A stretch of 14,268 bases of DNA from Desulfobacterales bacterium (GTDB taxonomy: Bacteria; Desulfobacterota; Syntrophobacteria; B119-G9): contig JALXAI010000408.1 in the NCBI GenBank assembly GCA_026992215.1, positions 1 through 14,268 of the forward strand. Direction: 5' to 3'. Made by a program: the position numbers and the translations under genes. Shown in pieces: positions 7,885-14,268 of the stretch (positions are counted from its first letter, which is position 1; every line of letters starts with the position of its first letter). The notes under the pieces are model-generated. The model ran no database searches. It worked only from the letters and a program-made list of their open reading frames with translations, and was not told the origin of the DNA.

Positions 7885-8196
7885 ATGGATGTTAAAACGG
7901 CCTTAATCAATGTGCTGCTGGGAATGGTCCTTGGTACGATAGGACAGGGTATCAGGGTTATTGTTGGCCTGAAAAAAGCTCATGATTTGAAAAAAGGCGA
8001 GGATTTTAAGGTTAACATGGAAGTGTCAAGGATGCTGATCAGTCTTTTGATCGGTGCAGTGGCGGGGGGACTTGCAGCGGTAAGCCTTTTTGAGACCGAC
8101 GAGGTAACCAGGCAACAGATGCTTTCCATCGTGGCGATTGGCTATTCGGGTGCTGATTTTATCGAGGGGTTCATGAGGCGCAAATTGAGTGCTTAG
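7885..8196 (+). CDS. Small membrane protein, unrecognised
   Basis: The product is 103 residues. I start it at ATG 7885 because AAGGGGGG lies just upstream; an in-frame GTG at 7837 overlapping the fdhE stop would add 16 polar residues. Two or three hydrophobic segments are visible: about 6-27 (glycine-rich), about 50-68 (LLIGAVAGGLAAVSLF), and a weaker one near 80-95. They are joined by a charged loop with several Lys and Glu. Size and layout resemble small holin-like or membrane-anchor proteins, but I see no diagnostic motif and no phage genes nearby. It lies 47 bp after fdhE on the same strand and may be co-transcribed. No role in formate metabolism can be inferred beyond location. Confidence 0.75.
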   Translation: MDVKTALINVLLGMVLGTIGQGIRVIVGLKKAHDLKKGEDFKVNMEVSRMLISLLIGAVAGGLAAVSLFETDEVTRQQMLSIVAIGYSGADFIEGFMRRKLSA

Positions 8197-8310
8197 GTTC
8201 GTTGCTGGCTGGCACAGTCCAATCCTTGTGTATCAGAATAAAAACTTCGGCACGCTAAAGCGTTGCATGATTCTATAGGTATTTTGCTGTAGACAGCTTT
8301 CGGGCCCGTC

Positions 8311-9543
8311 TCAGAATTCCGGGGGGAATTTTACCCTCTGGCACGTTCGCTTTGCGTATCTGGCAAGGCTGTAAGCTTCCGCGTACTGATTGGCTACCAC
8401 TTCCCAGGAAACTACCTTTTCCAGGTACTTCTTAAGGTTTTCCCCGAGACGGAATCTCAGTTCTTCGTCGCATGCAAGCTGGATTACCCTGCGCCTCAAC
8501 ATTTCCCTGTTGGTAAATAAAAGCCCGCCCTCGCTTTCAAGAGTTTGGGCGGTGAGACCTTCCAAGGGAGCGGTAGTAATAAAGGGCTTGTTAAGGGCAA
8601 TAATTCTCGCCAGGGTGCCCGATTGGGTCTCATCTACCGTGGGTACAACAACAAAATCACAGACAGCCATAACCTTGTAGTACAATTCCCCCCTGGGAAC
8701 AAATTCGTAGTAGTGCGCAAGCCCTTTATGCTCCAGTATTTCCAGCTCATGCAGGTACTTCTTGTAGTCCTTCAGGTGGGCAGGATCCCGCATGGTTCCT
8801 GCTGCAAGAAGGTCCCAGTCTTCGCCTGTTTCGTGCTTTATCGTGGCGGCGATTTCCTCCCACATGCTGGTTAATATGTCCCAGCGCTTGTTGGATTGTA
8901 TCCAGCCCACCAGCCCTACGAGGTGTCTTCCGAAGTTTGGAATCTGGTCGAGTCCCAGTTCTTTTCTGAGCCTCGGGATATCTTCGGGAGACCATCGCCT
9001 GTCGGGTCTGGCCCCGTGTGGAACAATCATTATGTTCGTGGGCATCTGCCAGTTGAAATTGTTGAAGGTCCATTCGAGTCGCCATTTTTGGTAATGGCAC
9101 TTGAAAAAGACCACGTCTGACCTTTCACACAGCTCGTATATGAAGTTTGCCTCCCATTCCTTGAGTCTTCCGTGTACCGTATGGGGCTCAACCACTATGG
9201 GCCACTCGCATATGGCATCAAGAAGGGTAAGGAATCCCTCGTTGTGGTCTCCCTGCCCCCTCTCGTCCACGTACTCGTAAAGTCCATACTCGTGCTCGAT
9301 ATGAACGGCGTATGGTTTGAGCTTGGAAACAAGTCTGGCAACCTCTTTCCACCAGTCCCTTCGCCTTATGTCGATAACCGGGTATACCCCTTCTCCTTCT
9401 CCGTCATGGTGACTTATCACAAGGACATCCCGTTCCGGGAATCTCTTCTTTATAAATTCCCTGGCTTCTTCACAGAAAGTGGCAATCCCGCATAACCTCG
9501 GCGGATAACTTGATATCATTACTATGGGTCCCTTTCTCCTCAT
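8311..9543 (-). CDS. Glycosyltransferase, GT4 / group 1 type (GT-B fold)
   Basis: The product is 410 residues and probably moves a sugar from a nucleotide-sugar donor to a carbohydrate or other acceptor in the cytoplasm. The N-terminal domain opens with MISSYPPRLCGIATF (residues 9-23), the typical first strand and glycine loop of group 1 transferases. It also has HIEHEYGLY (81-89) and VEPHTVHG (118-125). The C-terminal donor-binding domain has GWIQSNKRWD (213-222) and DETQSGTLARIIALNKPF (304-321), which corresponds to the usual acidic nucleotide-sugar-binding motif. ATG 9543 is preferred because AAAGGAG lies 7 nt upstream; a GTG at 9570 would place that site inside the gene. The unrecognised gene at 9644-10243 is directly upstream and may share its transcript. 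No other cell-wall or polysaccharide genes are near, so donor and acceptor are unknown. Confidence 0.88.
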   Translation of the reverse strand: MRRKGPIVMISSYPPRLCGIATFCEEAREFIKKRFPERDVLVISHHDGEGEGVYPVIDIRRRDWWKEVARLVSKLKPYAVHIEHEYGLYEYVDERGQGDHNEGFLTLLDAICEWPIVVEPHTVHGRLKEWEANFIYELCERSDVVFFKCHYQKWRLEWTFNNFNWQMPTNIMIVPHGARPDRRWSPEDIPRLRKELGLDQIPNFGRHLVGLVGWIQSNKRWDILTSMWEEIAATIKHETGEDWDLLAAGTMRDPAHLKDYKKYLHELEILEHKGLAHYYEFVPRGELYYKVMAVCDFVVVPTVDETQSGTLARIIALNKPFITTAPLEGLTAQTLESEGGLLFTNREMLRRRVIQLACDEELRFRLGENLKKYLEKVVSWEVVANQYAEAYSLARYAKRTCQRVKFPPEF

Positions 9544-9643
9544 TGGCCGACTCCTTTCAACTGGCGACACTTAATGATTCGGCGATATCATGTTCGAGTC
9601 CTGAACAGATGCGCTCGAGGCCTGTGCACATTGTTTATGTTCT

Positions 9644-10243
9644 CTAGATATAAACTGAATTCCTGGGAAGATAGAAGACGTAAGCTTCCTTGATAATTTC
9701 GTATTGTCTCCGGGTTTCTATTTTAATAGTTTTGTAAAGATCCTTCAATGTCTCGCATCCGTTAACCCGGCTGAGGAATAAGGTGGGACCGTAAAGATTG
9801 GGATGCAGTGGTAAAAGAAAATTATCGACGTCACCCTGCCATGTGACCCGCAGGGAGTCTTTTAGGGAAAGTATCTTTTTGTACACGCTTCTGAGGAGAT
9901 CGGTTCTAAGAATTGGTGCAGTGCCATTCATGACGCACTCCATGAGACCTGCCAGCAGGTATACCTCCATGGCCCTCGTGTCGTCGTTGCGGTAGCTGAA
10001 GATTCCCCGAAGAGTATAAAAGTATCCCCCCGTCAGGCTAAAATGACTGGGCACGAAGGATATGTGTATGTGGCCCTCACGTATCGATTTCGCCCTGTGC
10101 CTTTCGTATTTTTCAGCTTCCGCCTTGATGCACTGTATGGGCTTTCCCGCCTCCCAGTCCGCCCACCTGAAATCAAAGGTTGATGAAACTATCCGATTGT
10201 CAGGAAGGGCTCTATTTCCGCGAATATCAATGACCTCTGCCAT
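9644..10243 (-). CDS. Unrecognised 199-residue soluble protein
   Basis: The start ATG (10243-10241) has AAAGGA about 6 nt upstream, which supports a real gene. I recognise no family. The protein is mixed in composition and rich in Arg, Tyr and Leu, with no signal peptide, membrane span or Cys motif. Noticeable stretches are HIHISFVPSHFSLTGGYFYT (58-77), a hydrophobic helix around VYLLAGLMECVM (93-104) and LPLHPNLYGPTLFL (143-156). It lies 100 bp upstream of the glycosyltransferase on the same strand and is divergent from the DUF89 gene across 191-197 bp. A role linked to the glycosyltransferase is possible but rests on position only. Confidence 0.7.
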   Translation of the reverse strand: MAEVIDIRGNRALPDNRIVSSTFDFRWADWEAGKPIQCIKAEAEKYERHRAKSIREGHIHISFVPSHFSLTGGYFYTLRGIFSYRNDDTRAMEVYLLAGLMECVMNGTAPILRTDLLRSVYKKILSLKDSLRVTWQGDVDNFLLPLHPNLYGPTLFLSRVNGCETLKDLYKTIKIETRRQYEIIKEAYVFYLPRNSVYI

Positions 10244-10440
10244 ATAATTTCCTTTGCGTATAGAAAAGGTCAGCTGGGCTTTCGGTTTGAATCAGCATTC
10301 ACGTGGCAGCTTGCTAATACGGGAAAATAATGGTAAAAATGGCAAATGACATCTCACTTACTATATCTTAATCCTGTTTTGGATTCAAAGTATTTATCGG
10401 TACGGGCGCCGGGAAAAGGAAGTGGGTTTAGGATTTGAAC

Positions 10441-11304
10441 ATGGAAGAAATTGTTTTCGGTGGAGTACGAGAAGAATGCCTGAGTTGCCTTTCCAGGTTG
10501 ATAGACAAGACGGTTCGACTCGCGGCAGCATCGCCGGAGGTGGAAGAGCGGGCTCGTAAGGAAGCATTTAAGATCCTGGAGGAACAATTTAAACCGGGGG
10601 CCATTCCGGCTTTCATTGCCACGTCTTTTCAGGAGAGGATAAAAGATATAACGGGAAACCACGACCCCTTCCTGGAATTGAAGCGCAAAGAGATGAAAAT
10701 CGCTCGTACCCTGGCTGAATACTTGAGGCCCATGTATGGAGATGATATGCGAGAACTTTTCGCTTTTTCAGCCCTTGGAAACGCTCTTGATTTTTTCAGG
10801 GATCCCGAGGAACTCAGAAAAGACGGGGAAAAAGGTGTTGGCTTTTGCATAAACGACATTATGGAAGCTGAAAGCATTGTAAATGATTCCGGAGGGATAG
10901 TTTTACTCCTTGCAGACAATGCGGGGGAAATTTACTTTGACTTCCCGCTCCTTCAGTATCTTCAAAAAAAAGGTTGCGACGCCAGATACGTGGTGAAAGA
11001 GGGGCCAATACAAAATGATTTAACCCTGGATGATGTCAGGTGGGCCGGGTATGACAAAACCGAAATTCCTGTTATATCCCATGGGGCAAGCGTGGTGGGA
11101 CTGGACCTGGAAAAGGTTAATAGTGATTTCAGAACACTTTTCAACAGTGCAGCACTGGTTATTGGAAAGGGGATGGGGCATTTTGAAACCATGAGTCATA
11201 TTGAAGCAAATGCCAGGTTACTTTTCTTGCTTAAGGCCAAGTGTGGCCCTGTTGCCATGTCGCTTGGTGTTGACAAGGACTGTTTTGCTGCGTTGCTAAA
11301 ATGA
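10441..11304 (+). CDS. DUF89 / ARMT1-like metal-dependent phosphatase family protein
   Basis: The product is 287 residues. DUF89 proteins are metal-dependent phosphatases, often described as damage-control enzymes that remove harmful phosphometabolites; the substrate here is unknown. The signature D159-N160-A-G-E (LLLADNAGEIYFD) is in the expected place. It is followed by the lysine in VVKEGPIQND (K187) and a glycine-rich GKGMGHFET (242-250), corresponding to the family's GxGxFE region. An N-terminal ECLSCL pair (C13/C16) is typical of the prokaryotic subgroup. I start at ATG 10441, which has AGGA 8 nt upstream, rather than TTG 10435. The next gene begins 10 bp after the stop, so the two form a likely operon. 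Confidence 0.86.
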   Translation: MEEIVFGGVREECLSCLSRLIDKTVRLAAASPEVEERARKEAFKILEEQFKPGAIPAFIATSFQERIKDITGNHDPFLELKRKEMKIARTLAEYLRPMYGDDMRELFAFSALGNALDFFRDPEELRKDGEKGVGFCINDIMEAESIVNDSGGIVLLLADNAGEIYFDFPLLQYLQKKGCDARYVVKEGPIQNDLTLDDVRWAGYDKTEIPVISHGASVVGLDLEKVNSDFRTLFNSAALVIGKGMGHFETMSHIEANARLLFLLKAKCGPVAMSLGVDKDCFAALLK

Positions 11305-11314
11305 AAGGGGAAAT

Positions 11315-11695
11315 ATGGAAGTTGGGACTTTGAAGAAAAAAGTTTTGAAAGAGGTAAACAGGATTCCAAAACAATTTAGAAGTGACCGGGTTACAAAAGA
11401 TGTCATTAAGGCTGTTTTGTACCAGTCCATTAAGGATGAAGGATTGATCCCCGTGCCGAGCTACCAGCACCCGAAGTTCAGGGACAGCTTCATTGACTTG
11501 ATTGCCGTGGATGAGAAGCTGTCCGTCGTATATTCTTTTGCCATCGATTCTGTGGTGACGCTGCAGGGAGTAAAAGGGCTAAGTTTTTTTGAAGATTCGA
11601 AGAAGTTTTTTGTAACCTATTCGAGGCTGGAGAAGAAGGTTAATGAAAGCAAGTTTTTCCTGAGCGGTGACATCAGCCATGTAAATATTTTTTAA
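11315..11695 (+). CDS. Unrecognised 126-residue protein, possibly PD-(D/E)XK-like fold
   Basis: ATG 11315 has AAGGGG 6 nt upstream and begins 10 bp after the DUF89 stop, so co-expression is likely. The N-terminal third is basic (KKKVLKEV, KQFRSDRVTK). The centre alternates beta-like strands: SFIDLIAVDEKLSVVYSFAI followed by DSVVTLQGVKGLSFFEDSKK and FFVTYSR. That pattern (ID then hydrophobic strand, then an acidic turn and a helix) recalls nuclease-like PD-(D/E)XK folds, but the catalytic E-x-K is not evident, so any resemblance may be structural only. There is no membrane segment or Cys. Function unknown. Confidence 0.72.
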   Translation: MEVGTLKKKVLKEVNRIPKQFRSDRVTKDVIKAVLYQSIKDEGLIPVPSYQHPKFRDSFIDLIAVDEKLSVVYSFAIDSVVTLQGVKGLSFFEDSKKFFVTYSRLEKKVNESKFFLSGDISHVNIF

Positions 11696-11720
11696 AGCCC
11701 TGATATTTAATAATATTTAA

Positions 11721-11755
11721 TGTAAACACTAACCAATAGCTTAAGAAAGTTTACA
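11721..11755. promoter_or_regulatory. TGTAAAC-N21-GTTTACA dyad, candidate operator
   Basis: A perfect 7-bp inverted repeat, TGTAAAC (11721-11727) and GTTTACA (11749-11755), has its centres 28 bp apart. Another GTTTACAC lies at 12011-12018. The 21-nt gap is wide for one dimer but suits two bound dimers or looping. The regulator is unknown. Confidence 0.3.
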
Positions 11756-12195
11756 CGAATTGTCATTTTTCCGTTGCACTACTTCACTTTTTCTGGTACA
11801 AGGTAGTTAACTTGCTGGTGGCACTTCCGGCTACCTGAGGAAAGGGGGTGAAAGATACATAAAACGGAGGGAGTCTGGTTCCCGATCCCGCATTGAAATT
11901 TTGGGAGGGACTGTGGAATGCGCGGGAGGAGTTGATAATCTGCTCCCGAATTAACTGAAGTTTGAATCTCACCTTGCAATTCTCTATCCTGCTGTATTGA
12001 TCCATAACTGGTTTACACATTCTCAAATAGGATGCTGTTAGCGCGTATTCGAACTGTACACGCCAACGCGGAATAGTATACGGAATCGGCACAGTGAGTG
12101 TTGCTGCTGTACCGGGTGCTACTTCTATACTCCCGAGATTTCGGACTATTTTATCTCCGGGAACCCGTAATTTTCCTTTAATTATTCTTAAATCC

Positions 12196-12204
12196 AGAAG
12201 GAGG
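12196..12204 (+). promoter_or_regulatory. Strong ribosome binding site of the transporter gene
   Basis: AGAAGGAGG is a near-perfect Shine-Dalgarno with 8 nt to the ATG at 12213. It fixes the start and suggests efficient translation. Confidence 0.85.
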
Positions 12205-12212
12205 TAATTTCT

Positions 12213-13478
12213 ATGTCAGCTCAAACAGTAGACAAAGTGCCAGCAAAAGCATGGAGGGTCGTTTTTGCGGGTACCACGATTAACCTGTGTCTTGGTTGTT
12301 TGTATGCGTGGAGTGTGTGGTTGAAGTATCTCACCGATGATGCATACATGAAAGCTCACGGCTGGGCTCATGCCCTTACAGCTGAGCAAGCAGCCAATCC
12401 GAAGTCCCTGTGTATCTTGATTTTCGCCCTGTTGATGATTCCGGGAGGGAAGATCCAGGATAAATACGGTCCCAAGGTGGCTGCAGCAATTGGTGCCATT
12501 GCTATGGGTATTGGTATGATCATAGCGGGGACGGCTCATAGTTATGAAGGTATCCTGTGGGGATTTGGTGTTGGCGGCGGTATCGCCATGGGTATTGCCT
12601 ATGCCGCTCCGACGCCGGCCGCCCTGAAATGGTTCGGGCCGCACATGCGAGGGCTGATTGCGGGTTTGGTGGTAAGTGGATACGGTGGCGCCGCTTTTTA
12701 CGTGGCCCCATTGATCCGGTGGTTGATTACCAGTTACAGCCTTTCGACTTCCTTTGTTGTTCTCGGGATAGCTTATTTTATCATCATTTTTATCGCGGGC
12801 ATGATGCTTGCCTGGCCAGAACCCGGCTATGTTCCCCCTGGTCCTCCGGCTGAAAAGGTCAAAGAAACAGAAGACAGACCGAAGATGACCACCGTGGACT
12901 GGACCGCGGGAGAAATGGTTAAAACATGGCAATTTTACGCGCTGGTAGCATTATTTTGTCTGAACACCCAGGCCGGCCTGCTGATTATCGGCCACATAGC
13001 AAAAATTATTAAACCGATGCTGGAGAAGGGATTTATCCTTGTGTCCTTCGGTGGCCTGATGAATGCCTGCGGGCGAATCGGAACAGGGAAGTACTCGGAT
13101 ATTATTGGGCGTGACCGGGCATACATGTTGAATGCAGCTGCAGCTGCAGCTGCCATGTTCGCTCTGCCGGCGATTATCGCAGCCAAGAACCTGTTCCTTG
13201 CGTTCCTGGCGTGTGGAATCGCATACTGGGTGTATGGAGGAGGACTTTCCTTGTTACCGTCTTATACCGCGGACTTTTTCGGCATGAAAAATTTTGGCTT
13301 CAACTACGGTCTTGTCTTTATCGGTTGGGGACTGGGTGCATTCATGCCAAAACTGGCCGGACATATTAAAGATGTGACCGGCAGTTACAACGAAGCTTTC
13401 TACATTGCGGGAGGCTTGCTCATTGTGGCAATCTTTCTTGCCATGGTTACAAAACGGCCAAAGTACCAGAAGGCCTAG
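12213..13478 (+). CDS. MFS transporter, oxalate/formate antiporter (OFA) family
   Basis: This is a 421-residue inner-membrane carrier with about 12 hydrophobic segments. OFA hallmarks are visible: NLCLGCLYAWSVW in helix 1 (24-36), the motif A-like loop GKIQDKYGPK (79-88), and ALKWFGPHMRGLIAGLVVSG (137-156), which resembles the family's KWF-P-RGLA-G segment. The second half carries GRIGTGKYSDIIGRDRA. A charged central loop (about 205-230) separates the two six-helix halves. OFA members move oxalate, formate, lactate, pyruvate or other small carboxylates; substrate cannot be read from sequence. Location about 4 kb from fdhE makes formate attractive but this is inference. It looks monocistronic, with its own long leader and a terminator just after it. 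Confidence 0.9.
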   Translation: MSAQTVDKVPAKAWRVVFAGTTINLCLGCLYAWSVWLKYLTDDAYMKAHGWAHALTAEQAANPKSLCILIFALLMIPGGKIQDKYGPKVAAAIGAIAMGIGMIIAGTAHSYEGILWGFGVGGGIAMGIAYAAPTPAALKWFGPHMRGLIAGLVVSGYGGAAFYVAPLIRWLITSYSLSTSFVVLGIAYFIIIFIAGMMLAWPEPGYVPPGPPAEKVKETEDRPKMTTVDWTAGEMVKTWQFYALVALFCLNTQAGLLIIGHIAKIIKPMLEKGFILVSFGGLMNACGRIGTGKYSDIIGRDRAYMLNAAAAAAAMFALPAIIAAKNLFLAFLACGIAYWVYGGGLSLLPSYTADFFGMKNFGFNYGLVFIGWGLGAFMPKLAGHIKDVTGSYNEAFYIAGGLLIVAIFLAMVTKRPKYQKA

Positions 13479-13489
13479 CGAAGTGATCG

Positions 13490-13516
13490 GCGGGGAGGAA
13501 TTTCCTCCCCGCTTTC
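13490..13516 (+). terminator. Hairpin terminator after the transporter gene
   Basis: A perfect 10-bp stem GCGGGGAGGA (13490-13499) pairs with TCCTCCCCGC (13503-13512) around ATT, followed by a short TTT. The stem is symmetric, and the minus-strand gene at 13530 converges on it, so it may stop transcription from both sides. The T-run is weak. Confidence 0.68.
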
Positions 13517-13529
13517 GTTGATACCGATA

Positions 13530-13802
13530 CTAGTCTTCCATCAGTTCACTGAAGGTTTTCCTCAGCCATTCTTCATACCAGCTCATTACGAATCCCCTCC
13601 CCACTACGGGTATAAGGATGAGTGCGAGGAGGTAGATGTCCGGGACTTTGAAATAGTCCATCACGACAAGGATGCTCACGATAGCCAATGCGAGGCTCAA
13701 GTGAGTTAGCAAGCCTGCCAGCTGGGTCAGTTTACTGTCCATGAATTTCTTTAGCTCATGTCGCCTGAAGGTTACCTGTCCGCTCTTGACATTTTTCCAC
13801 AT
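13530..13802 (-). CDS. Small two-helix membrane protein, unrecognised
   Basis: The product is 90 residues. ATG at 13802 has an AGAGGAAGAG purine-rich ribosome site about 10 nt upstream. An N-terminal basic amphipathic part (1-25) is followed by two hydrophobic segments (about 28-48, LLTHLSLALAIVSILVV, and about 53-70, VPDIYLLALILIPVVGRGF). The C-terminal tail, with WYEEWLRKTFSELMED, is amphipathic. A hairpin of two helices with both ends in the cytoplasm is likely. I recognise no family. It lies 82 bp after the M50-like gene on the same strand and may be co-transcribed. Confidence 0.72.
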   Translation of the reverse strand: MWKNVKSGQVTFRRHELKKFMDSKLTQLAGLLTHLSLALAIVSILVVMDYFKVPDIYLLALILIPVVGRGFVMSWYEEWLRKTFSELMED

Positions 13803-13884
13803 TGTAGGCTCTTCCTCTTTATCCTGGTTGCGTCGTTTTGCCAGCCTTCCGAGAACATTTTATTGGTTCAAGCTAACCGTCGAC

Positions 13885-14268
13885 TTATGAGACGGAGAAT
13901 ATATACTTATCGATTAGGTTTACAATAACCTGTACATTGTTTGATAGAACCGGCAGGTATCCCAGCCTCAATAATATGGCGATTATTATCAGGACGATAG
14001 AACCCAACCTTGCATAGCTGATAAAGGCTTCCAGAATTTTTTCCGGTAGCATGGCAGCAAGTACATAGGCACCACCAAGAGGTGGTATGGGTAAAAGGTT
14101 AAAGGTGAACGTTGTCGCGCATACGAACATGACCACCGTAAAAACCCTTGAGCTTCCCAGTATGTCACTGACCGTGGAAACGGTTACGGCTATGAAAAGG
14201 TTGGTAAGAATTAACACGGCTCCCGTCACAAGGGTTGCCAGCCTGATATTATTGAGTTGCTCCTTTTC
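13885..14268 (-). CDS. Site-2 protease (M50)-like membrane protein, 3' part only, missing zinc-ligand Asp
   Basis: The frame is open to the right edge, so the gene begins outside the window; a GTG at 14229 is probably internal. Visible residues form membrane helices, including NIRLATLVTGAVLILTNLF at the edge, then FNLLPIPPLGGAYVLAAMLP, then SIVLIIIAILLRLGYLP. FNLLPIPPLDG with a following small residue is the second zinc-binding motif of M50 intramembrane metalloproteases, where Asp is a metal ligand. Here the Asp codon position (14076-14074) reads GGT, Gly. The HExxH motif would be upstream, out of view. It may be an inactive family member, a diverged paralogue, or carry a recent mutation. 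Confidence 0.75.
   Translation of the reverse strand, partial: EKEQLNNIRLATLVTGAVLILTNLFIAVTVSTVSDILGSSRVFTVVMFVCATTFTFNLLPIPPLGGAYVLAAMLPEKILEAFISYARLGSIVLIIIAILLRLGYLPVLSNNVQVIVNLIDKYIFSVS

Larger units (their letters stand above)
11696..12212. other. Gene-free 517-bp region upstream of the OFA transporter
   Basis: I see no credible gene; an overlapping minus-strand open frame (11784-12092) has no motif or good start context. The region holds three copies of a TGTAAAC/GTTTACA half-site (11721, 11749, 12011) and GC-rich G/C runs around 11865-11910 that may pair in RNA. A modest promoter-like pair, TTGAAT (11962-11967) with TATCCT (11985-11990) at 17 bp, points to the transporter. I recognised no known riboswitch consensus. 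The leader could be over 200 nt long. Confidence 0.5.

Noticed and set aside
8248..8266. Sigma-54-like CGGCAC...TTGC
   Set aside because: The spacing between the two blocks is 9 nt instead of about 5, and it points into a convergent gene end.
8286..8297. GCTGTAGACAGC hairpin between the convergent genes
   Set aside because: The stem is only 4-5 bp and there is no proper T-run, so it is not a convincing terminator.
11784..12092. Minus-strand open frame of 102 codons upstream of the transporter
   Set aside because: No recognisable family or good start context.
12087..12104. Sigma-54-like CGGCAC...TTGC upstream of the transporter
   Set aside because: The spacing is 8 nt instead of about 5, which breaks the strict -24/-12 geometry.
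12216..12932. Minus-strand open frame of 238 codons
   Set aside because: It is antisense to the OFA transporter and has atypical composition rich in His, Arg, Asn and Gly.
1..14268. CRISPR arrays, tRNA or rRNA genes, insertion sequences, phage or defence cassettes
   Set aside because: I saw no regularly spaced repeats, RNA gene hallmarks, transposase or integrase motifs anywhere in the window.

Overview
The window reads as chromosomal DNA of an anaerobic, probably Gram-negative bacterium with selenocysteine insertion and Tat export. A selenocysteine-type periplasmic formate dehydrogenase of the soluble two-subunit kind, an FdhE accessory protein and an oxalate/formate-family transporter together suggest a sulfate reducer or syntroph of the Desulfobacterota. 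That placement is inference; no taxonomic marker is present.

Layout. Positions 1-2112 (minus strand) hold a two-component pair: the first 18 codons of a response regulator, cut by the left edge, and upstream of it a receiver-PAS-histidine kinase. A gene-free stretch (2113-2969) separates this pair from the divergent formate dehydrogenase genes. It contains several dyads and a 227-bp imperfect palindrome. fdhA (2970-6023) is one reading frame interrupted only by a TGA at 3543-3545, which encodes selenocysteine 192. fdhB follows 3 bp later. A strong intrinsic terminator (6792-6828) separates fdhB from fdhE (6929-7837), and a small membrane protein gene follows (7885-8196).

On the minus strand, 8311-10243 holds a family-4-type glycosyltransferase and an unrecognised 199-residue protein. 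A divergent plus-strand pair (10441-11695) encodes a DUF89 metal-dependent phosphatase-like protein and a small unrecognised protein. After a 517-bp gap comes an OFA-family MFS transporter (12213-13478) ending in a hairpin terminator. Facing it on the minus strand are a two-helix membrane protein and the 3' part of a site-2-protease-like (M50) gene, cut by the right edge, which lacks the expected zinc-binding Asp.

How the genes fit together. FdhA and FdhB should form a soluble periplasmic complex carrying one catalytic-subunit and three beta-subunit [4Fe-4S] clusters. It is exported by the single Tat signal on FdhA and matured with the help of FdhE. No membrane cytochrome b subunit is encoded nearby, so electrons would have to pass to a soluble carrier such as a periplasmic cytochrome c. 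The divergent two-component system could control fdhAB, and the OFA transporter could move formate, oxalate or another small carboxylate. Both links rest on proximity and family only.
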